64,000 nt of DNA from Sipunculus nudus (taxonomy: Eukaryota > Annelida > Sipuncula > Golfingiida > Sipunculidae), in contig CM049320.1 of assembly GCA_026874595.1 (NCBI GenBank), positions 21,647,714 through 21,711,713 on the forward strand. Direction: 5' to 3'. The position numbers and the translations under genes are program-made. Under the pieces are notes generated by a model that did not search any database, was not told the origin of the DNA, and was given only the letters and a program-made list of their open reading frames with translations. Positions 12,101 to 22,656 of the stretch are shown here, one piece after another (position 1 is the stretch's first letter; the number at the start of each line of letters is the position of its first letter).

Positions 12101-15100
12101 TATTGAGGATCATGATCCAGATCATGACTGAAATCAGTATTGAGGATCATGATCCAGGTCGTGACTGAAATCAGTATTGAGGATCATGATCCAGGTCATG
12201 ACTGAAATCAATATTGAGGATCATGATCCAGGTCATGACTGAAATCAATATTGAGGATCATGATCCAGATCATGACTGAAATCAGTATTGAGGATCATGA
12301 TCCAGATCATGACTGAAATCAGTATTGAGGATCATGATCCAGATCATGACTAAAATCAGTATTGAGGATCATGATCCAGGTCGTGACTGAAATCAGTATT
12401 GAGGACCATGATCCAGGTCATGACTTAAATCAATATTGAGGACCATGATCCAGGTCATGACTTAAATCAATATTTAGGATCATGATCCAGGTCATGACTT
12501 TAATCAATATTGAGGATCATGATCCAGATCATGACTTAAATCAATATTGAGGATCATGATCCAGATCATGACTTAAATCAATATTGAGGATCATGATCCA
12601 GATCATGACTTAAATCAATATTGAGGATCATGATTGAGGTCATGACTTAAATCAATATTGAGGATCATGATCAAGATCATGATTTAATCAATATTGAGGA
12701 TCATGATGGAGGTCATGACTTAAATCAGTCCTGAGGATCATGATCCAGATCATGACTTAAATCAGTATTGAGGATCATGCTCCAGATCATGACTTAAATC
12801 AGTATTGAGGATCATGCTCCAGATCATGACTTAAATCAATATTGAGGATCATGATCCAGGTCATGACTAAAATCAATATTGAGGATTATTAACCCTTGTC
12901 ATGTTTTTCTTCCTCCAGGTGGACCAAAAGAGCTCTGGAAAATCTGCTTTGCAAGTAGCGAGTCATCAAGGTCACCTTGAGATCGTGCGCCTGCTGCTGG
13001 CGGCAGGAGCTAAGCTGGAGCTACAAGACGAAGACGGGGACACGGCTTTACACTATTCTGCATTTGGGTAAGTATTTGTACAAAACAATGTTCTTTCTGT
13101 AATCAGACACAATGTAGATACAAAGTACAAACAGATAGGGGTAGGCCAGAGACCAGTAGTTGAAAGACTTGACTACAGAGGTGATACCCCTAGTTTAAAC
13201 TGTGCCAAAAATGTAAAGCTTTGTGATGAAACAGGCATCATAATAGTTCAAACTGTCTCCTCTTTGACAGGAAAGCAGGAAACAGTTTTGCCTTTCTAGA
13301 GGAAACACTGCCATCCCTTGAAAGAAAACCAAAATATAAACTGATGTGAGCCTTTGACAATTTTCTGATAAATCACAGGTCTCCCTCTGTTTGTCGCCAC
13401 CATATATGTAGCTATGCAACTTGCAAGTTGAGTGGTAATGAAGAGGTTATGAAGTCTGTTCAGTACATTGAATAAGAATTGATTTAAGACAAATTACTGA
13501 AAAATGGGTGTTTTTTTGTTGCTGGGATTTCACAGAGTAAGGAAAATTTTGTAAGCATGCACCTGTGAAATGTAAACACTAGGTGTTTCCTTGAATGAAA
13601 AAAAAAATGAATTTAAAGTTTGAAAGTTAATAAGAAATATTTTGTAAATATGGGCATGTGAAATGTTGACAGAAGTTGTTTCTTTGAAATGTAACAAATT
13701 TTGATTTTAAAGTTTGACAGTTGAGGCAAGTAGTCCCAGCCCTCACACAGTGCTTATCTGGAGCAGTTTGTTTTGAGTAGAAACTAGAAACAACCTCCAA
13801 CAGAAGGGTTGAATTACATGTACACTATTTTGACGTGTTATTGTTGAACTGATTTTCAGAAACCAGCCTGAGATTACAGAGCTTCTGCTGAGCAAAGGGG
13901 CATCGATAAACGCGCTAAATAACGGGGGCTGCAGCACACTGCATGTGGCAGTCAACAAGCAGCATGTCAAATGTGTCCGAGTGCTGCTACGGCACAAGGC
14001 TCAAGTTAATATACAGGTATGGCCCCACGATACAAAGCTTATGTTAATATACAGGTAAGGCCCCATTATACAAAGCTCATGTTAATATACAGATAAGGCT
14101 CCATTATACAAGGCTCATGTTAATATACAGGTACGGCCCCATGAAACAAACTTATGTTAATATACAGGAAAAGCCCCATTATACAAAGCTCATGTTAATA
14201 TACAGATAAGGCCCCTTTATACAAAGCTCATGTTAATATACAGATAAGGCTCCATTATACAAGGCTCATGTTAATATACAGGTAAGGCCCCATTTTACAA
14301 GGCTCATGTTAATATACAGGTAAGGTGATATTATACAAGGCTCAAGTTAATATACGGGTAAGGCCCAATTATTCAAGGCATATGTTAATATACAGGTAAG
14401 TCTCCATTATGCAAGGCTCATGTTAATATACAGGTAAGGCAACATTATACAAGGCTTATGTTAATATAGAGGTAAAGTGAAATTTTACAAGGCCCATGTT
14501 TATATACAGGTAAGGCTTCATCATGTAAGTCAGTCCTAATAAGTCAACATCCAAGGCAGGATCCACTATACAAGTCCAAAGTCAATATACAAGAAAGTGA
14601 CATTATACAAGTCCTGTAGTCAATACACAGGTAAGGCACACACACTCTACTGTGTATACAGTCTTGGCTCAGATACAATTTGAGGTAATTATGTATGTGA
14701 CATAGAGTCTCAGAGTTTGGGAATTTAGCCACCAGTTTGCAGGTCCATGCCCTCAGTCAGGTCTAGATGTGCATCTGGTATAAGGCAATATAAGCTGAGC
14801 CACCTGTTTCCGACCAGATGAACTGAGGCTCCTTTACAGTGAATGGTGACCCAGTCATCTATCGATATGCATGTGACATTTTATATCACTTATCATTAGA
14901 CAAGTTAGACTCAACACATGTTAGTGTACACATTATCCTGAATCCCCACAATGCAGATTGCTACGGGGTGACATAAAAGCGGACCAAACTGTCTCGCTAG
15001 TAAAGCTTGCGGTTGGTACGCCGGACTTGTGCGCCACTGACCTGGGTTCGACTCCTGGATAGGCTCAGAATTTACCCCTTATTTATTTATCTTCGTAACA

Positions 15101-18100
15101 AAATGGGGGCTTGTCCGACCTGACGGTAAAACTTTGTGGGCCAGGGAATAAGCTCACCAAAGTGTGACTCCTGGGATAATTAGTCTTGTTCTGATCGCAG
15201 AACGTTCTTAAGAGGGGATGTGTTACATGGTGACATAAAAGAGGACCGAACTGTCTTGCTAGTGAAGCTTGCTTATCTAGCGAAGCGGTTGGTACGCCGG
15301 ACTTGTGCGCCACCAACATGGGTTCGAATCCCGGATCAGCCCAGTATTTTCCCCTGAGCAATTTGTCTTCGTTACAAAATATATATAAATAAACGATGGA
15401 AACCAACAAACAGAAAGACAAACATAAGGGAAATCATGATATCTATCTAACAGAGTTTGTGTATTGTTTTGTCATAGTTTATATCATATCTAAAGTATGA
15501 GAATGTGTCTGCCGTTCTGCTTTATTGTTTATCTGTGACTTTTATATCATTTCTCTTTTATAGGACTCCTATGGAGATACTGCATTACATGACGCTATAG
15601 GCAAAGATAGTAAACCTATTGTGGAACTACTAGTCAACTTCCGAGGGGTGGATTTCACGCTTCGTAATAAACGTGGTTTTAATGCCTTACACCATGCAGC
15701 ACTGAAGGGCAATAAACAGTGAGTACATTTAATATTTAACTACAGTAACCTCATTTTATATTTTTATATATGTAATATTTTAATGTTTTCTGTGTAGGAT
15801 GTATTGTAGGAGTTAATGCAATGTTTGATACCTGTCAGCGCCTGTGGCTGTTTTGTTAGACAGTTCATACTATTGTATAGGCACTGTCTGTCTGTTAACT
15901 TTTAGTCTCACTGCAATGAATTACCAGGAATTTGATTGATATTCAAGAAACTCACAATAACTATTACCCAATATAAGGTCTCAGCTTAGTTCCATTTTAG
16001 ATAACCCAGGCATATTTAATGAGGTCAGAGGTGGCACTTACTAAAAATCTTTATGAAAACCATTTTGAAAATAAAACAATACTTTCTGATGATGAGTCAA
16101 TTCTTGGTAAAAACCATACATATAGAATGAGTTCAGTGGTCACGAAAATTTACTTTTATGCTGTGATGACTACAAATTTGATAGGTTTTTCTCACATTCA
16201 GTATTCACGTTAAAACTCCCAGAATGTCACAATGCATTAAAAAACCTGAAATCCAGGATTATGAAATCATTTTGATCATAAATACCTTACCAACAGCTCG
16301 GGCAAGAATTCATATAAAATATAAATGCAAACTCCATGAAAATGATCAATAAATATACATTTTTCTGAACAGATAGTTGACTTGTAAGCTTGGTACCCTC
16401 TTGCAAGTATGGAGTGATGCAATGATAAAAAACTTGATTCACTTGCCACTCTTTGTTGCAATGATTGATTATTTTATAGGTAATGCTTGTCACAAAATGT
16501 GCAACCTATAACTGATTATCATTCAGCTGGTGGCAGTACTAGCAGTACTCAGGTTTGATTCTGTGACACCAATGCTGGAAAGACCATGTCCCCCAGAGAA
16601 TTCAGCGTCTGGAGATTTCAGCGTCTGGAGATTTGTTGGCTCTGTAGTTATTATTCTGTTTTGTTATTAACTGTGCTACAAAATCAAGATGTTCAAAGAA
16701 TATACTCAAGTGACAGTCAAAAATGCTGCAAAATTGTGTGGCAGGTAGTGATTGGCCAATGATCAAATATAATTAATTATTGGTCAGGTTGATGCAAATG
16801 ATCTGATAATTGATATTGCCATGCCATAATCAGTTGCAAATTTCTGCATGTAACTTGGGCTTAACTAAGGAGGAAATTTTGCTCTTTTCATCATTTTGCA
16901 AGTAAACTAGAGATAAGTCTGCATTTACTAAAAAAACCTATTCCTAAGTTAATGTATAGACATGGAGGCAATAGAATTATGACATTTTCAGCCTGCATGT
17001 AGGCCTACATATCAGTTGAGATGATGTAAATGGTCTATATATGACAACTGCTTACTTCTGATTGTTATTCAGTAGAGGTGAACTGGTTTTTACTTCATGA
17101 AATTATAACTGGGTCAAAAAATTGGCGGCAGGCATATCAAGCAGCAGGCACATAAGATAATATAGGATATCTGATTTCATGGAGGTAAGTTTTCAATGCA
17201 CAGAAATCCAATATGTCTGTCTGTTTGAAGCGCCACAGAGAAGATCTTGCAGACATCTAGACAGCTTGTAGATGTTAAAAAGGACGATGGTTTCTGCGCC
17301 CTCCACTTGGCGGCGCTGAACGGGCACCGAGATGTGGCAGAGATACTCATTAAAGAGGTTAGCTTAAAAATATTTAGGGGATGTTTCCCCCACTTTAGTC
17401 CCTCAAACTCATATATATGGAGGACTGGATCTTTTTAGATCTCTGAAATGATAAGCATAAAGTCACACTTTGCTAAATATTTTGGTTTCATTGTGTCTTG
17501 TGGAATGTTTAATCAAATATATATAAAAAATCTTGTATAACCCAGAAAATATATCTGATTTATATCACATAATAGCACAGAGGAACGACTTCTGTGTGGT
17601 ACCTCATTGTTACAGACACCTCTCTTTATTACACAACCCTATCCATTACAGACATCTGTTTATTACAGAAACCTCTCTCTTACAGGCACCTTTTAAAACA
17701 AACATTTCTCCATTACAGACACCTGTTTATTACAAAAATTAATCTCTCTATTACAGACACCTCTTTATAACAAAAACCTCTATTTAACAAAAAAAATACT
17801 TCTTTATTACAGAAACCTCTTTATTACATAGATCTCTTTATTACAGACACCTCTTTATTACATACATCTCTTTATTACAGACACCTCTTTATTACAGACA
17901 CCTCTTTATTACAGACACATCTTTATTACATACTTGTTCATTACAGACACCTCTTTGTTACAGACACCTCTCTATTACAGACACCTCTATATTACAGACA
18001 CCTCTTATTAGAGACACCTCTTTATTACATACACCTCTATTACTTATATCTCTTTTTTACAGACATCTCTTGATTACATGCATCTCTTTATAACAGACAT

Positions 18101-21100
18101 CTCTTTATTGGCCTGAGGTTGGCAATATCAGCCCAAAGCTTGTAGGGCCAGGGGGTGATATGGCTGCCCAAGGCCAATATGAAGGCAATACCCCAACAAG
18201 CCAGTTAATAATATTTTCATTGAATGGCCACCCATATTATCACCATGTGCAACTAATCATGTACAATCACTCAAGTAAGATCCTTTTTTAACTGCACATG
18301 CCAGGCTCCTACTTTGTTGTCATTTTCATTCTTGGGCTGTGCATCACAGAGCATAGAGATATCACAGGAATTGTGAAGCTTGTCCATTTCATTCTGGGGT
18401 GTTGCAGCATTGAGTACATCAATGGCTGAAATGATATGATACTACTTTGTCAAATTACTGTATAAGCCGTATCGCCCAGGGCCATTGATATGAACCTTGA
18501 ATGACATGTTGTATCATGTATATCAGGGCCTCTGTATGTGTGATAACATGTGTTGCATGTTCATAATTTATAATTTTACTTGATGATGCAAGATTATACA
18601 CAGTGATTTTGTATATATATAGGGTAAAGCAGAACTGGATACAAGAAACAGTCGTCAACAAAGCCCCCTTCACCTGGCCGTGTCACAAGGTCACACCCCC
18701 CTCATTGAGCTGCTGGTGGTTGCTGGTAAGTATGGTCTATAAATAGATGGAGCATAAACGGGATAAAAGTGTCAAATTAGGCTGTAATTGCACTAGCTAA
18801 AATTTCATATCCTAAATTGGCAACTAATCCACATCAGTTCTGTCTGCTGTAGTCTACTGAATTGTGGTTTACATTCATTACTTTTACATTAGTGTGGTTT
18901 ACAGTAAACCTGTTCATAGTGCATACAGGCAAATCGGTTTCTTGTCTGCAGGAGTCTAGTTTTGAACTGTCAATCAGTGTTGGATAGTGGAAGATGCCGT
19001 GCATTTTGCAAGATAGCATTTTTTTCCCAGGTTATTATTTGGATTACCAACTTAGAGCATACAGCAAACTCATGTGTTATTGAATAAATTATTGAATCAA
19101 ATCCAGGTAGTTGTAAGGGTACAAACATCTGGATCACCAATAATTTGCATATAATTTACATAAAATTTGCATATAATCTACAGGAGCTGGGGTGAACCTG
19201 GAGGATGAAGATGGAGACACAGCCATACATATAGCGATGCAGAAACTCAACAGCTTCAGTGTAAACCTGACACACTGCCCGCAGATCAAGGAGGTTTGTA
19301 TTGCATGGAAATTGCATGCCCTTGATTAAATTGTAATCGATTATTAACCTCTGAATCTATTCATTTCACTTTTTAGCTCAGCTTACTGTATGTCAACTGA
19401 GGTAACTGTGTGGCGCTTTGTCTGTCGTTCGTCTGGTCATTCCTTAGCAGGGCACAAATCATAACCGCTGACCCTAGATGCCTGTAACTAATAATCTAGG
19501 GAGGTCCATAAAAAATCTCTGTGGAAACTTGAAATTAGGTCACTGCGCCCTATATTTGTATATTTTTTTTTTAACAAATCATCCTGAAGTCATCAGTAAT
19601 TTCTCAAATTTACAGAACTGTGGGATGTTGAAGCTCTTTATCTCATATGTGCCCTAAATCCACTTTAAATTTCCGCCGGTGGACCACGTTACTCCCATAG
19701 AAAAGTTTATTACAGTGACAAACAGAGGGGGAGCTACATTTTTTTATTTGCTGAAATTAACCAACTTCTTTTATGGTAAAATTGCTATCAATATTCATTT
19801 TAATCTGAAATTTACTACTAAAGTTAGAATTTAATCAAGAATTGAATAAAAGGTAAAGAATAATAATTAAATTTATTCTAAGGGACATCACAATTCACAG
19901 GCCTAACAAAATAAAAGAACTAGAATATTGAAATAAATAATTCTGCTGGTCCTATTTAGTATTAAAATTCTCTCAACAAATTTTTGTGAGATCACATCTA
20001 TTTGATGGTGCATGTAACGGTTAATTTTTTTATGTTCAGTGAATTGTTTTAATGTTTCCTGCTACGTAAACAACCAGCTTTCATCTGCCAAAGATCTTAA
20101 CCATTAGATCCTGAACATTCGACCTCAGTGTGATAGTGTTTTTCAGCATAGTGCCATAGCCCATGTGTCACATGTTCATCTGAGAGCACATGTCTTTCAG
20201 CTGCAAACTAAACTCCAAGCGACAGACGATGAAGTGAAAAACGGATTCCTGATAGCGTGTTTCCTGGTGCAACATGGGAGTGACCTGCATCACAAAAACC
20301 ATAACAACCGCAGCCCAGCTGACCTGATTGTGGACCAGCATCTGGCTGACTTGATGCGGCAGTCCATGCCGGGAAAGTATGAACCTATTTTCTGAAGTAT
20401 TGGTTGTTTTTTTGGTGGAGGTAAATGTTTAATGCTTTAATTTGTAACCTGAGTATGTACATGACAGGGTGGTAGCACTTGCTCCCTGGGCCCAGGCCCA
20501 GTGTCTACCACACATTGCTGGGTCATAACATTAATGAACTCTCCAAAGATGTACTCATTTGTGAGTCATACATGGCTAGGTGGAACAGCCTTCCCATTAA
20601 GCCTGTTGAGGGCTCTTCCTGTAAGGAGGTTGACAATGAAAATTTTGCTGCTCCTCAGCTGAGGTTTGAACTCATGACCTCCCAGGTTTGAATCATGTGC
20701 TTTACCAACAGACCTCAGAAGTGATGGAGTAAAGTGTGCAGTGTAAGTATGAGCTTGTACAGAGATCGGTACATGTTGAAGCCTACATTTTATAACAACT
20801 GCTGTTGTTCTTTCCTTTGACCCAGTTTCCTTCAGTTTGTATAGCACTGATATAGTTTACCCCCTTCATACCTTCACCACTTTACCAGACATTGTACTTA
20901 ATTTAATTATCACTGACACATGTATTGTCCTACCTGAGGGTTCACCCCGAAATCAGTTGTTCTTCTGATGTAGTGTTTTATGTAGTTATTGATTGAATAA
21001 GCCAATACATGTCTTCCTAAAGAACTGAAATGAGATAGTTGTACCTTACCTCTATATGTATACATATCTTTATCTTTCTATCTATCTGTCTATCTATCTA

Positions 21101-22615
21101 TAAATACATGTATATCTGTACTGAAACCTGGAAATCACAACCAGCAGTGGGACCTTGAAAAAGTGGTCCCGGTTTTAAGATGGTAGTCTAAACAAGGCCT
21201 AATATAAAGAGCAAAAAAAATTATGACCATGAAAAAATTATCTTTGTTTTGACGTGGTCACTAAACTTAGGTGGTCATTAGATGAGGTTTTATTGTATAT
21301 ACAGTAGAACGCCTGTATTACGGTCACCATCAGGACTGGAAGAAAGTGGCCTTAATACAGGAGTGGCCATTATACAGGACTTGACCAGGATGGGGGGGGG
21401 GGGGGTTAAAATGTAACACGAAACCAAGTTCAAAACTTTTTTACGTTCAACAAAATAAAAGTTTATACACAGTATTAGTATAACTACTGTTATAAATAAA
21501 TAAAATAAATATTTCTGCTAGCTGTCGGCTGCTTTTCCCGTCATTCTTCCTGATCAGATCTCACTTTTCTTTGAGAGCAAGTTCATGTTCTTTCTTGGTG
21601 ATTGGGACAGATTATGCATAACATTATATACATGTAACAATATGTATTTTGCATTTATAATTATTCATGTATGAGTAAATTTGCGATGTTTGCTTCACTG
21701 TTTTCGTTTGATGTACGTGTTCACAAGGATATTAAAGAAAGTTTAAGATGCACAGTTAGCCTAACGCATTTTTCTGATGACGTAATCTTCCGGACCCGCT
21801 TGTTGTCATTCATTATTTAAATGACAAACACTATGATTAAGATCCGGCTCGCACGACTGATTCCCAAACATACATGCAGGTTGGAACATATGCCTTATTG
21901 TTGTGCATACTAATGAGGATGAGTTGGGTAGTACGACACTGGCTACGTTTAAAACAATTCAGTCACGGTCGAGTGGTAACCTTAATCCAGGCACTCATTA
22001 AGAGACAGGAATATGTGCGAGCGGACACTTGTGTAATGATATTGAGATCAGAAGTGGCCGCTCGATTTGTTGAGCCCACGTCACGGAGTCACTGCCCCTG
22101 ACTATAATTGAGGCATTTCCCGGCCTGCGGGACCGAGAGACCTGGCCGTAATTCGGAATAGAGGAGTGACCGTAATAGACAACAAAATGATTATGAAATA
22201 TAACGGTCGAAAATTCGGGACCGGAAAATCTGACCGCTATAGACGTATTGACCGTTATTGAGGCGTGGCCGTTAGCAGGTGTTCTACTGTATATATATAT
22301 CAATCTAAGTAGGTTCCAGTGCTTGCGGTATAGTGCTCGATACAGCTCATTTAGAGCAGATTAACTAAATGTTAAGCACGCTGGAGCATTTTGTTATTAC
22401 TTGGGAGTTTCACGCCATTGCAGGTATCAAAGTTATCTGATGATTGCCCAGGTGATGATACCTGCAATGTCGTGAAACTCCCAAGTAATAACAAAATGCT
22501 CCAGCGTGCTTAACATTTAGTAAATCTGCTCTAAATGAGTAATAACATGATGCTCTAGCGTGCTTAACATTTAGTTAAGTGTGTGTGTGTTATATATATG
22601 TGTGTGTGTGTGTAT

Positions 22616-22656
<41 letters not shown>

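Noticed and set aside
11531-12886. CRISPR array (regular repeats)
   Set aside because: Units are contiguous with no unique spacers, in an intron of an animal gene; it is a minisatellite.
14990-15065. Functional tRNA gene
   Set aside because: B-box present, but the cloverleaf stems do not pair and the segment is part of a repeated element.
21116-21298. Second pogo-like element (ACTGAAACCTGG ... GAGGTTTTATTGTA) abutting 21302
   Set aside because: The ends match too poorly to call; it may be a very old relative.
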